DNA from: an uncultured Porphyromonadaceae bacterium
GTDB taxonomy: Bacteria; Bacteroidota; Bacteroidia; Bacteroidales; Muribaculaceae
Length of the DNA stretch: 64,000 bases
NCBI GenBank assembly: GCA_900546365.1
Contig: URCF01000009.1
Location: 1-64,000 of the forward strand
Direction of reading: 5' to 3'
Both the position numbers and the translations under genes were made by a program. Shown one piece after another: positions 5,740 to 14,970 of this stretch; the first letter of the stretch is position 1; the number at the start of each line of letters is the position of its first letter. The notes below the pieces were generated by a model that was not told the DNA's origin, ran no database searches, and saw only the letters and a list, made by a program, of their open reading frames with translations.

Positions 5740-8666
5740 TAGTTTACTATATCGCGGACACATCTTATGTAGGCCGATCCAAGACTGTATTCCCCGTCTT
5801 GGAGAGCTGTGGCGTGTGATTCGCCAACCACACCCATCAATCGTGTTGAGCCATTAATTGTGAAATAGCCTTGGGTAGATGTCAAATATATACGTTTGGC
5901 GACTGTGCCTCCTGTGAAGAGTATCGCTGTCAGCTCTGTCTGGTTAGGCACACGCCAACCCGTTTGGCCGTTGATGTTGAATTGATCGCAAGGATTGTTG
6001 GCGTTGAGATTCTTACACCAACCTGTGACGGTGATTGTTTCACCGAATAAGTTCTTATACCAGGTAGGTGCGGGAAAATCATCGGTGGCTGAGCGGTATT
6101 CAAACGCTTTGGCAGGACGGTTGTACTCGGAGTTTACCCTGTGTATCGGAAGCGGGGATGTGGTGGAGCGACGCAAGGCTTCAGTCGGATAGTAGAAGTC
6201 GATGATATTCTCGCCACTACGTTTTTCAAACGCCGCTTGACCGGGGTTGCTGCTCATCTGCGACATATCCACACCCAGATAGCGCACGCAGCGCAGATGC
6301 TGAGGTTTGGCATCGTTGACATTTCCGGTTGACATACCTTCCTCGGCCCAGAGCATACTGTTGTTGATGGCCGCGAAGTGTTTTAGTTCGGTAGCGTCAA
6401 CACCGGCGGTGTATTTGGAGAAGTCATACACCGGAGTGGCGAGTCCGGGAGAGCCGATCACAATACGCACATACTGTTTGTCGGACGGCAGAAACCAACG
6501 CATCTCCTCGCGGTCAATCACCCCGTTGCCGTTGAGGTCGCGGTTGCGGTTGAGGCAGGCGCGGGAGGTGTAGTAAGTTGCAGTATTGCCCTCCATCTCC
6601 TGATACATCGGCACACCCTTTGTCGCGCCGTTCACAATCTGGAAACTGTTGCTGAGATACCGGTTCCATGCCGTGTTGGTCGAGCCGTCGGTAATTGCTT
6701 TCCATGTGAGGTAGCGAGAATCGCTGTTGGAGTTATCGGAAGCGTAACTGTAGCTCATATACAGTCCTTCCAGCTCGTTGAAATGTTCGATTCCCATGGC
6801 TGAGGTAGGGTCGTTGCTCCCCACACCGTAGTATGTCTGGATGGAGTGCTGCCGGATGGCGTATTTGGAGCCGAAAATCACCGATTCGCCATCGGCGCTA
6901 CGCTCCTCCTGTACCTTGAGCCACACCTGGCGGTCGGGGAGGTTGACATACGACTTCCAGGTTGGAGTGGTGATGCCTTTGCCGTCGCTCTCGTAGATAT
7001 ATTCGTTGAGAAACACTGTGTACCATCCTGATGCACTTTTTTCGGATAGATTGGCCATCTGGTCGATGGTGTAGGTTTTACCATCAGCATAAGCGCCGGT
7101 GCGCGGCTTGTATTCGGCTATGGTGCTTTTGTCGGAGGTGGAACGGAATTCTATCCAGTTGTAGTACATTGGGTCGAACGAGGTGTAGTTCTCATTGGAA
7201 ATATCATGGTACTGCGAGGATGAGTAGTATGCACGCACAGCCCAGCTGAGCCCTGCGAGTTCCTGGTCGGTCAGCTGTATATTGAACACTGAGAAATGTG
7301 CATCGGCCTCCATCATTTCGTTAGAGATTACCGATACAACGCCCTCGGCGCCGTTTTCATACTGCTGGTCCTCGCGGCGGGCCTCCACCTCGATTTTGTC
7401 AATATCGTTGATGCGGATATTGTAGGTGTACTTATGGTTGCGGCGGCAGTTGAAATCTTTGGCCTTGTCGGCTTCGGAGGAGCCTTCGCAATATCCGAGG
7501 TGCACGGTGTATTTGGCCACAACGGAGCGGGATGCGGCGGCGGAGCCATCGGGCATAGTGCCGTTGTCGCGCATCACCATTCTCACATTGAAGGTGAGGT
7601 AAGTGGCGGCCTGGTTGGCAGCGGAGGCCTGAGCACCGGAAGCGTATCTGTTGAGAGCGGTGTATATGCCGGAGTTGGCACCCGAAGAGGCGTCTTTGTC
7701 CTCCAGCTCACGCATGGAGTAGGAGTCGCATGACCCTGAGCGGCGGTTCTCCATCTGATACCAGTCGAAGGAGTAGGTGTTGCCCTGCTTGCCGAGCTGT
7801 GAGGGATATATCACCGGAGAGTTGTGGAAATTGCCGGTGAACGAGGCCGAGTTGCCGAGATGGGCAGTGAGCTGGTCGCCGGCGTTGATGGAATGCGGGT
7901 CACTGTCGTTTCGCTCGGCGAGCCAGGCTATCATGGGCACATTCGACACCTGGATACTGATAGGTTCAAACTCCAGGATTTTGTCGCTGTAGGATATGTT
8001 TAGCTTGATTTGCGAAATTGTTCTGCGGAAATGGATTTTGCCACCGAGAGCCACCGAGGTGACACTTGAGTGGATGGTAAGGAATTCTTCAGCGAGTGCA
8101 GCCACGGTGTTGGACTCCTCGAGCGATTTACTGTCGGAAGCATCGGGTACCCAGACACCCTGCATCACCAGATTGCCGGTGGGAGTGTCGATAAAGCCGG
8201 CGTCAACGCCCACGGCAATGTCGCGGTAGTCGTTGTATGTGTCGGTGGCCTTGAGCAGGTTTATAAGGGGAGCGCTTTCGGAAGTACGGGAATTATAGCC
8301 CTCATTATTTTCGGGGTTTGCCACCGCCGCCAGACGATAGCGTCCGGAAAGCATCTCCACCTCAAGCTTGCCGTTGGAGAGATACGATTTGTCGTTCCAT
8401 GTGAATTCATAAGCCTTGTTGCCGGCCTCGTCGAAAAAGGCGAGCCATAGGGAGTTGATTTCCGAGTCGCGTCCTTCAGCCATGTCGGCACGCGACACCG
8501 AGGGCATCACTCCCGCCGAGAAGCTGAGCGACACTTTGGCCGGGAGACCGAAGTCGCTGTCATCAACAGTTTCCCCCACAGGGAAATCATCGGCACAAGA
8601 AGCGAGCAGCAGTCCGCAGAGGGCTGCCATGAAAGCAAGTATATGTTGAGTCAAGTATCGTGTCAT
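5739..8666 (-). CDS. DUF4906-type giant fimbrial subunit (lipoprotein)
   Basis: 975 residues. The signal peptide ends in a lipobox LASC (Cys24). The N-terminal half has fimbrillin-like features: a SVSRAD segment after the lipidated N terminus, then a Mfa/FimB-like beta-sandwich region. The C-terminal half (about 640-975) has NRDLNGNGVIDREEMRWFLP and TGWRVPNQTELTAIL, a pattern shared by DUF4906 and FISUMP-like tip proteins of Bacteroidales fimbriae. By size and order it is probably an accessory or tip component, exported through the Lol/Bam route and assembled at the cell surface. It follows the fimbrillin-like gene by 21 bases and is coupled to the downstream lipoprotein. The fold assignment is good; the place in the fimbria is inferred. 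Confidence 0.75.
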   Translation of the reverse strand: MTRYLTQHILAFMAALCGLLLASCADDFPVGETVDDSDFGLPAKVSLSFSAGVMPSVSRADMAEGRDSEINSLWLAFFDEAGNKAYEFTWNDKSYLSNGKLEVEMLSGRYRLAAVANPENNEGYNSRTSESAPLINLLKATDTYNDYRDIAVGVDAGFIDTPTGNLVMQGVWVPDASDSKSLEESNTVAALAEEFLTIHSSVTSVALGGKIHFRRTISQIKLNISYSDKILEFEPISIQVSNVPMIAWLAERNDSDPHSINAGDQLTAHLGNSASFTGNFHNSPVIYPSQLGKQGNTYSFDWYQMENRRSGSCDSYSMRELEDKDASSGANSGIYTALNRYASGAQASAANQAATYLTFNVRMVMRDNGTMPDGSAAASRSVVAKYTVHLGYCEGSSEADKAKDFNCRRNHKYTYNIRINDIDKIEVEARREDQQYENGAEGVVSVISNEMMEADAHFSVFNIQLTDQELAGLSWAVRAYYSSSQYHDISNENYTSFDPMYYNWIEFRSTSDKSTIAEYKPRTGAYADGKTYTIDQMANLSEKSASGWYTVFLNEYIYESDGKGITTPTWKSYVNLPDRQVWLKVQEERSADGESVIFGSKYAIRQHSIQTYYGVGSNDPTSAMGIEHFNELEGLYMSYSYASDNSNSDSRYLTWKAITDGSTNTAWNRYLSNSFQIVNGATKGVPMYQEMEGNTATYYTSRACLNRNRDLNGNGVIDREEMRWFLPSDKQYVRIVIGSPGLATPVYDFSKYTAGVDATELKHFAAINNSMLWAEEGMSTGNVNDAKPQHLRCVRYLGVDMSQMSSNPGQAAFEKRSGENIIDFYYPTEALRRSTTSPLPIHRVNSEYNRPAKAFEYRSATDDFPAPTWYKNLFGETITVTGWCKNLNANNPCDQFNINGQTGWRVPNQTELTAILFTGGTVAKRIYLTSTQGYFTINGSTRLMGVVGESHATALQDGEYSLGSAYIRCVRDIVN

Positions 8667-8687
8667 TGTGTAAGGGATAAAGTGATT

Positions 8688-9938
8688 TTAGTTGAATCCT
8701 ATGTTCACATCGGGAGCCAGCACCCAGTTGTCAACCGTGAACTCAAGATAGAGCTTGGTGGGTTCCTCGGGTTTGAATTTCACAAGAAATTCATAGATAT
8801 GGTTGCGGGCCAGCTGTTGGACGCCAAGTTCGGACAATGTGAGCACATAATTGGTGTCCGTATTGGTTGCAGTGTCGTTGAGGGTGATTGTGATGCGCGA
8901 AGGAGTGGCTCCGGCCGGTATGGCATCATCGGAATACTCGGTGACATACATGGTGAACGATTTGAACTCGATTTTGGAATCGGGATCAGTGTACCTACCT
9001 TGGATGCCTGGCGCGTACCGGTTGGCATCATACCAATCGCTGCTCACCGAGGCTTTCTCCACCGGGCAGGTGGCGTTGACCCAATTGGGAGCACTGTCGC
9101 AGGATGGGATGAAAGAGCCGTGCATATTGACTCCGGTGATGAGGATGTTCTTGATTGTTTTGCCTGTGGAAGCCTCCACATTGTCAAGGAATCTCAGCTT
9201 CACCATGGCACGCTGCATATCAATAGTGCCGAGCTGGCAAGGAGTGGCGCTGTTGGAAGCCATGAGATTGCCAAGGCTGATGGAGAACTTTCTGATGCCG
9301 GACATCGGGATATACCGCTTGCTCGTGAGCGAGGGCATCCATGAGCCTGTGCCGGAGGTGGTGTATTCAAACGACTGCAATTGCCGTGAAATGTCGTTGA
9401 AATACGACAGGAACGGAATCCCCTTGAAGGGGTCGTAGGACGATGTGACGCCCGCGAGGTTGGCCACTAAAAGCAGTGAGAACTGCACTTGGTCGCCTTT
9501 CGCGTAGTCGAAGTAGTCGGCGTGCACTTTGGCCCGCAGGGTGTATTTTGTATAGTCGCTTACCGACTCGACGCGTCGGATTTCATAGTCGGTTTTGTCA
9601 AAATATTTGATGAACTGACTGTTGTCGTCAAACAGCAGCAGAGTGAAGTCACCGTTGTCGCAATCAATGTAGTTTTCCTCCACGCTGCCGGCCTCCTCGG
9701 GATGACCCTGCGAATCCGATGCGCGGGATGCAGCGGCCTTGGATTGAGGGAACCCGGCATTGCTGATGTCAAACGACATCCATACATAGTCAGCATCTTC
9801 CTTATCCGGAGCGATGGAGGAGCCATTGTCGGGCATCGACGGGCCATCGTCAGATGAACACGCCGTCAACACCGTCATGGACAAAACCCCGAGCATTGCG
9901 GCAAGGAGAATATGTATATGTGGAAATTTTATTGTCAT
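8688..9938 (-). CDS. Fimbrillin-like minor subunit (lipoprotein)
   Basis: 416 residues. Signal peptide with lipobox LTAC (Cys27), then an Asp/Ser-rich stretch, then fimbrillin-like beta domains: NGDFTLLLFDDNSQFIKYF resembles the strand typical of Mfa-family N-terminal domains, and QQLARNHIYEFLVKF plus a final VDNWVLAPDVNI strand is the usual C-terminal end (a W in the last strand before the donor segment). SKAAASRASD could be a trypsin-like maturation site after Arg. It lies between the anchor-like and DUF4906 genes in the operon, 37 bases from the former and 21 from the latter. Probably a minor subunit comparable to Mfa3-Mfa5; the exact equivalent is not established. Confidence 0.8.
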   Translation of the reverse strand: MTIKFPHIHILLAAMLGVLSMTVLTACSSDDGPSMPDNGSSIAPDKEDADYVWMSFDISNAGFPQSKAAASRASDSQGHPEEAGSVEENYIDCDNGDFTLLLFDDNSQFIKYFDKTDYEIRRVESVSDYTKYTLRAKVHADYFDYAKGDQVQFSLLLVANLAGVTSSYDPFKGIPFLSYFNDISRQLQSFEYTTSGTGSWMPSLTSKRYIPMSGIRKFSISLGNLMASNSATPCQLGTIDMQRAMVKLRFLDNVEASTGKTIKNILITGVNMHGSFIPSCDSAPNWVNATCPVEKASVSSDWYDANRYAPGIQGRYTDPDSKIEFKSFTMYVTEYSDDAIPAGATPSRITITLNDTATNTDTNYVLTLSELGVQQLARNHIYEFLVKFKPEEPTKLYLEFTVDNWVLAPDVNIGFN

Positions 9939-9975
9939 GGTTGTGTGTGCATGTTGGAATGAGGATGTCTTAATG

Positions 9976-11043
9976 TCACTGAATCGGCGTGTTGTTGCGG
10001 ATTATTCGCCAATCGTTGATGATGATGCAGCTGCTGAACCAGCGGTTGCCTTCGTCGAGGAAGAAAGTCATGTTGTATTCATCCTGACGGTCAAGATACT
10101 CCTGGTCGCTGATGGAGGTGTGGTAGAATCCTTTGACGAGCAGGGCATAGTCGTTGATGTTGATGTCGAACACCACCTTGCCCGACTCTTTGTGCACCAC
10201 CCTGAGCCTGGGATTGTTGTCCAGATGCAGGCGGCCAACGGTGAACTCGGCCAGCGATGCGGAGAAAGCGGAGCGCGAGGTGGGGATGGCCATAGTGGAG
10301 GTGGCGTTGTCGGGAGCATCGGTGGGGTTGGTGTTGATGTCCACCGAGCCGGAGTGGGTGTACCAAGGATGGTATGTGATAGTCTCGTCGGGGAGCAGCG
10401 AGTTGTCAAACTCCATGTGGCCGTTGTTGTCGGTGATGGAGAAAGTATAGTCGGTGTCCTTGACGGGGTCGCCCGAGATATGCTGGAGCACAAGACGCAC
10501 CACATTGGTGTTTTTCTTGAGCGGAATGTTCACATAGTTGGGCTTGGAGGGCGAAGCGTATGGCAGGTCGAGATGTGCAAACCCATGGAAGAGCGGAGCA
10601 AGGTCGTCCTTGACATGTGCGGAGCCGTTCTCGGACTGACGGCGCATATAGCAGCGGAATTGGGCGAGGGTGGAAACCCCGGTCTCGCCTTCGGGGATGT
10701 CAAATGACTTGAAGTGCTCGCCGGCCCACACAAGCAGGTCGTAGCTGCCGGGTTCCAGCTCAAGCGGGAGCTGGTTGGACTGCCCGAGTTGCTCCTTTGT
10801 GGCGTCGATGCGTTTTGTGAGCAAACCGGTGTTGCTGTCAAAAGCGAGCAGCGACACGTATTTCACCTCGGAGTTGAAAGCGTCGGCGAACTTCATGTTG
10901 TGGCTGTATTCAAAAGTCACGATATTGTAGCTTGCCACACAATCTGTGTCATCCTTCACAAGGTTGCAAGACGACAGTATGGCTGTCATTGCCAAAACCG
11001 AGAGGCAAGCACCAAGAAAATGTCTATGTGTTTTATTAAGCAT
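9976..11043 (-). CDS. FimB/Mfa2-family fimbrial anchor lipoprotein
   Basis: Family members anchor fimbriae in the outer membrane and limit their length (Mfa2/FimB of Porphyromonas). From the ATG at 11043 the signal peptide runs to a lipobox LSSC (Cys26), followed by CVASYNIVTFEYSHNMKFADAF, the characteristic N-terminal strand. Later features are FHGFAHLDLPY and a C-terminal WFSSCIIINDWRII strand. About 355 residues. A TTG nine bases upstream (11052) is an alternative start, but the ATG is preferred. The gene follows the Mfa1-like major subunit and a strong terminator, so it may be expressed at a lower level than the major subunit. I found no separate TAnnTTTG promoter in the gap. Confidence 0.85.
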   Translation of the reverse strand: MLNKTHRHFLGACLSVLAMTAILSSCNLVKDDTDCVASYNIVTFEYSHNMKFADAFNSEVKYVSLLAFDSNTGLLTKRIDATKEQLGQSNQLPLELEPGSYDLLVWAGEHFKSFDIPEGETGVSTLAQFRCYMRRQSENGSAHVKDDLAPLFHGFAHLDLPYASPSKPNYVNIPLKKNTNVVRLVLQHISGDPVKDTDYTFSITDNNGHMEFDNSLLPDETITYHPWYTHSGSVDINTNPTDAPDNATSTMAIPTSRSAFSASLAEFTVGRLHLDNNPRLRVVHKESGKVVFDININDYALLVKGFYHTSISDQEYLDRQDEYNMTFFLDEGNRWFSSCIIINDWRIIRNNTPIQ

Positions 11044-11219
11044 CTTTGCCAATATTTTTGTATCGTGTGATAAAAATGTGTTGTAATGTTTATGTTGAAG
11101 CCATGCTTGCGCAGGCTGGAATAATCAAATCAATTGGATGCTGCTGAAGTGCGTGCATCGGATTGGAGTGCGGGCGTTCCCAGCCCGGAGGGTATGCTGG
11201 AGGATGAGAGGTAGTGAAT

Positions 11220-11269
11220 AAAAAAAAGTGACTGCCGGCTCTGCGCCTGCCGGAGCAAAGCCGGCAGTC
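11220..11269 (-). terminator. Strong terminator after the major fimbrial subunit
   Basis: Arms 11230-11240 and 11259-11269 (gactgccggct and its complement) form a perfect 11-bp stem. On the minus strand it is followed by eight T (11227-11220). It lies inside the fimbrial operon, between the major subunit and the anchor gene. Confidence 0.9.
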
Positions 11270-11292
11270 AATGGTTGGGTTGTTATTGAGGG

Positions 11293-12882
11293 TTACTGGA
11301 GAATGATGGAGTTCTTGATCACATGCCAGTTAAGCACATTGATGCTTGCAGCAAGCCAGGTTTCGGTTTCGGGCTCGGGATCCTTGCGGTCGTTGCCGGG
11401 AACGCCGAGGCCGATGACGCCGGTGAACTCGTAGTCATACACATGGTTGCGGACAACGCCGGTGATATTGCCGAGGTGCTGGATGGTGGTGTAGAACGAA
11501 GTCACACCATCTTTCCACCAGAGGATGTTGTCGAAGCGGTTGAACTCGGTGGTGTTGTTGATCACAGCGCGGTAGGTGTTGGCTTTGGCTGTAGAGCGGG
11601 TGTCCTTGACAAGCTCAATGTTGTCCTTTGTCACAGTGTGGCCATCTCCTTTGTCAGCGTTGTAAGCGTTGGCGATAACGGTGAGCAGGTCTTCGTACTT
11701 ATAGTATGTGCCGCCCCAGTAAACGATATTGGCGGGCTTGCCTTCGGAATCTTTCACAATACCGCGGACTGCGATAGCAGTGGCTCTGGTTTCACGAGTG
11801 GTGGGTTCGGCTGTGGGGTAGTCGGTGTTCTCGTAGCAGTACTGGATATTCTCAGTGGGTTTGGAGGATACATAGTTGCCGAGGGCGAACTGAGTATTGT
11901 CGTAGATGTCAAAGGAGTTGGAAGAGAACTCGGAGAGCCCGGGAGTGTATGCCCAGTAGCTGCGGTGGAGTTTGGCATCGTTCCAGCCGGTGAATGGCTC
12001 GGCAGAGAATGCCGGAGCGATATTCTTGATGGCATAGCAGCGGTTGGCGAGGAACATAGGCTGCCAGCCGGTGAGTTCGATGCTGTATTTCACCTTGGAA
12101 GTGGAACCGTCGGGATTGGCCATGATATACTCTTTCTCGTTGCCGTCAGCGTCAAGCGATGGCCATGTCTTGAGACCCTGCACGCGGATTTTGGCAGCAA
12201 GACGCTCGATGTAGATGTTCACGGGGTTGTCCTGTGCATCCTCAACCGAGGTGTAGAGCTGGGGGATATCGGTGGTGAAAATCTCCTTGCCGTTGTCGCC
12301 GTAGGTGGAGCTGGTCATTACAAACGAAGTCCAGGTAGAGGGAGTGTTGGCGATTATAGATTCAATTTCAGAGAGACGTTTATTGGCGAAAGAAATAAAT
12401 CTTTCATCGGAAGAAGCGTTGGCCACGCAGAGCACTTTGGCAGGTTTGTTGCCGAGGTAACCTGATTCGGGAGTACCGAGCACGAGCACACCTTTCAATG
12501 TGGCGTTGCCGGAACCGTTGTTCTGGTCCATGGAAATTTCGGTGGGCTTCACCATATTGGTGTGCGACACTTCACCGTTCACATTGGCCACAGCCATGGT
12601 GTAGGGGAGGTCGTTGTCGGTAAAGAAGTAGAAGCGAACGGTTTCTGCGGTGATGGTGCCTTCGTTGCCTACAGCTTCAGCGTACCCTTCGTCGGAAGTG
12701 GCACGGCCCATGGATGAGCCACCGGTGGAGCTGATGCGTACAGTGACATATTGCAGGTCGCCGACGGGAATCTGTTCTTCCTGATTGATCTGCTCAGCCT
12801 TAGGCTCGTCGTTGGAGCAAGAGCTCATGCCGAGTCCGAGAGCGAGCGCAGCAATTGCGCCAAGATAAAATTTAGTTTTCAT
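11293..12882 (-). CDS. Mfa1-family major fimbrial subunit
   Basis: The likely main shaft protein of this fimbria, 529 residues. Signal peptide and lipobox MSSC (Cys22) are followed by a Glu/Gln-rich linker, then YVTVRISSTGGSSMGRATSD. Arg60 there is placed like the gingipain-type cleavage site that frees the donor-strand groove in FimA and Mfa1. The Mfa1-like middle includes VRFYFFTDNDLPY, an ERLAAKIRVQGL strand, and a C-terminal VVRNHVYDYEFTGVIGLG region followed by LAASINVLNWHVIKNSI, the W-containing last strand with donor segment. Whether this organism has an Arg-specific protease is not visible here. The strong terminator directly downstream fits a high, separately controlled transcript level. 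Confidence 0.88.
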   Translation of the reverse strand: MKTKFYLGAIAALALGLGMSSCSNDEPKAEQINQEEQIPVGDLQYVTVRISSTGGSSMGRATSDEGYAEAVGNEGTITAETVRFYFFTDNDLPYTMAVANVNGEVSHTNMVKPTEISMDQNNGSGNATLKGVLVLGTPESGYLGNKPAKVLCVANASSDERFISFANKRLSEIESIIANTPSTWTSFVMTSSTYGDNGKEIFTTDIPQLYTSVEDAQDNPVNIYIERLAAKIRVQGLKTWPSLDADGNEKEYIMANPDGSTSKVKYSIELTGWQPMFLANRCYAIKNIAPAFSAEPFTGWNDAKLHRSYWAYTPGLSEFSSNSFDIYDNTQFALGNYVSSKPTENIQYCYENTDYPTAEPTTRETRATAIAVRGIVKDSEGKPANIVYWGGTYYKYEDLLTVIANAYNADKGDGHTVTKDNIELVKDTRSTAKANTYRAVINNTTEFNRFDNILWWKDGVTSFYTTIQHLGNITGVVRNHVYDYEFTGVIGLGVPGNDRKDPEPETETWLAASINVLNWHVIKNSIILQ

Positions 12883-12923
12883 TTAAGTAAAAAATGGTTG
12901 GTTATTGATATAGAATATTTTAA

Positions 12924-14372
12924 TCACTTGTTGTTGGAGCCGGGTGCCGAAAAGGCGGAGGCTGCGGAAATGAAGTTGAGCAGTTCCTGCGATTGGGCGA
13001 TACCGAGGCTGTTGGCCTGCTGAAGCAATTGGGTGGCCTGTTGATAGTCCCCTTTGATGGTGGCGAGCACGCCACGTGCGTGGATAGCCTCGGGTGAGTC
13101 GCCGGCCTTGGCGAGAAGTTTCTCGGCCTTGGCAATATCTTTACCGGCCATGGCGGCGTTGGCGGCGTTGAGGTTGGCCACCGGGTCGTTGGGGTAGAGG
13201 TGTGCGGCGGTGTCAAACACATTGTTGAACTCTTCCGAGCCAGCCGGGAGCGATGAGGCGGCGATATAGAATTCGTTGAGGTCAAGGTTGCCCGGGCGGG
13301 TTTTCATGATCTGCAGAATCTCCTTGGGGTCGCTGTAGGCCCGCACGGTGTATTCGATAGCGTAGTCGGTGTGACGCAGCGAGGGATACACGGTGTTGAG
13401 CAGTGTGGCATATTCAGCGGGATAGGCGGAGCGTAGCTTGGCATCGCGTGCATCGGGTTGGAGTCCGGTGTTGTTGATGATCTGCAGCAGCTCGTCCTTG
13501 TGGCCGATGTTGCTTGCCTCCACCCATGCGCGGAGACCGTCCCAGTCTTCGGGCTGATAGTCAGTGGCGAGGAGCGATGCAGGGAAGCTGTAGAGCTGCT
13601 CCACATAGCGCTTCACGGCTTCGGTGCGGCCTTTGGCCAAACGCTCGTTGGAGGCATAGGAGCCTTCGGGCGAGGCAAAACCCTTTATGGTGATTGACTT
13701 GATGGTGACATCGTTGTCGGAGCGCACGGAGTCAATACCGGCACGTATGCGCTGCAATTCGCTGTAGTTGTTGCGGAAATCAGCCTTGAGGTCGGTTTTG
13801 TTGACAGCGAACTCCACATTGGCGCGGCCTGAGAGTGTGCGCACTTTTTCAGTGGCCACGGGCGGGGTGACATATACCAATGCGTCAATCAGATTGAGCT
13901 TCGGAGCCTGGATGAATGCCAGATGTTGGATAGTGGCCGGTTTCCCGGCTGCGCATCCGGCGCATCCGTAGGTTTGACTGCTTACAGAAAGTGTTGCACC
14001 GTCCATCCAGTTGCTGTAGGGCACAGACGCCGAATAGCTGTAGGAGCTTTTGGCATCGGAAGCCTTGATGACGGTGGCCGGAGGGGTGAGGGCATCGTCG
14101 TTGCCGCGCTGGTGCTGGATATAGCGTGAGCGGCCGTAAACGCCGATCTGGTCAAGAAGCAGTGTGTCGGCACCGTTGGTGAGCATCGGGGTGATGATGC
14201 AAGCCTGCCGCGACTTCACATCCAGAGCCTTGAGGTCTATGGTCATTGACACATTCACCCGGCTGTCAACGGCAGAAATCTGCTGCGATGATATGTAGGA
14301 TTGCTCCTGTGTGGATGCACTTGCACCTGCTGCGGAAAGCAGCATCGTGAGAGCGAAAATGTTAAGTTTCAT
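12924..14372 (-). CDS. DUF3868/OmpA-like fimbria-associated protein
   Basis: 482 residues from the ATG at 14372, which starts the signal peptide (MKLNIFALTMLLSAAGASA); the longer start at 14402 overlaps the end of the DUF3575 gene. The N-terminal half is the DUF3868 type seen in fimbrial loci of Bacteroidales. The middle carries an OmpA-like peptidoglycan-binding segment: NVEFAVNKTDLKADFRNN, SITIKGFASPEGS and NERLAKGRTEAVKRYV (about residues 200-270). The C-terminal part has TPR-like helices (ANAAMAGKDIAKAEKLLAKA). It likely links the outer-membrane fimbrial machinery to peptidoglycan. It sits between the DUF3575 and major subunit genes with gaps of 19 and 41 bases. Function is inferred from domain and context. 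Confidence 0.8.
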   Translation of the reverse strand: MKLNIFALTMLLSAAGASASTQEQSYISSQQISAVDSRVNVSMTIDLKALDVKSRQACIITPMLTNGADTLLLDQIGVYGRSRYIQHQRGNDDALTPPATVIKASDAKSSYSYSASVPYSNWMDGATLSVSSQTYGCAGCAAGKPATIQHLAFIQAPKLNLIDALVYVTPPVATEKVRTLSGRANVEFAVNKTDLKADFRNNYSELQRIRAGIDSVRSDNDVTIKSITIKGFASPEGSYASNERLAKGRTEAVKRYVEQLYSFPASLLATDYQPEDWDGLRAWVEASNIGHKDELLQIINNTGLQPDARDAKLRSAYPAEYATLLNTVYPSLRHTDYAIEYTVRAYSDPKEILQIMKTRPGNLDLNEFYIAASSLPAGSEEFNNVFDTAAHLYPNDPVANLNAANAAMAGKDIAKAEKLLAKAGDSPEAIHARGVLATIKGDYQQATQLLQQANSLGIAQSQELLNFISAASAFSAPGSNNK

Positions 14373-14391
14373 GATGGTGAATCTGTGTGTT

Positions 14392-14970
14392 TTAGAATAC
14401 ATAGACTAAGTTGATGGCCGCTTTCGTGGGGCCGAAATAGTGGTGGGAGCGGTTGGACTCCACCTTGCGTCCGCAGTCGGCACATTCAAACCGGTCGTAT
14501 CGGGCATATACATACCCTATGCCGATTTCGGCTTCGAGGTTCCAATGCTTGGACAGGAGCCATGAATATCCGTAGGCGATACCTACGCCGGCACGCCACC
14601 CTTGGAAGCGGTTGTCGCGCAGCTGGCGAAAATCGGAGCCAAGAAAACTGAACGGCAGGTCAAGGTTGCCGACATTGAACTCACCTCCAAGAAGATGTGC
14701 TCCGAGGAAATGTCCGCCGAGAGCATCGCACAGCCAGTAGCGGGCTTCGGGCATCACGGTCCAATGTTTCCATTTCCTGTCGTGCGATAGGTCCCAGAAA
14801 TTGAAGTCCCCGGATAGATCAATCGACCATTTGGGTGACAGTCGCATTTCGGCTCCGATATTTGCGTTGAGCAATGCGTCAGACACAAGGTTGGTTTTAA
14901 TACCAATTTCCTGAGCTGAAACGTATTGCATGATGCTCGCAAACAGAAGCACCAAGATACTTTTTCTCAT
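14392..14970 (-). CDS. DUF3575 outer-membrane beta-barrel protein, first gene of fimbrial operon
   Basis: 192 residues with a clear signal peptide (MRKSILVLLFASIMQYVSA). IGIKTNLVSDALLNANIGAEM is the signature start of DUF3575, and alternating hydrophobic strands ending in INLVYVF indicate an outer-membrane beta-barrel with a terminal aromatic residue for Bam recognition. DUF3575 and DUF3868 pairs commonly head fimbrial operons in Bacteroidales. Two cysteines in CADCGRK form a CxxC in a loop near residue 165. As first gene it defines the 5' end of the operon; the upstream gap of 489 bases is shared with the divergent AraC-type gene. Role in secretion or anchoring is inferred from position only. 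Confidence 0.82.
   Translation of the reverse strand: MRKSILVLLFASIMQYVSAQEIGIKTNLVSDALLNANIGAEMRLSPKWSIDLSGDFNFWDLSHDRKWKHWTVMPEARYWLCDALGGHFLGAHLLGGEFNVGNLDLPFSFLGSDFRQLRDNRFQGWRAGVGIAYGYSWLLSKHWNLEAEIGIGYVYARYDRFECADCGRKVESNRSHHYFGPTKAAINLVYVF

Noticed and set aside
11323..12465. 380-residue ORF opposite the major fimbrial subunit
   Set aside because: It is an antisense shadow of the Mfa1-like gene: Val/Gly-rich, with no signal or domain.
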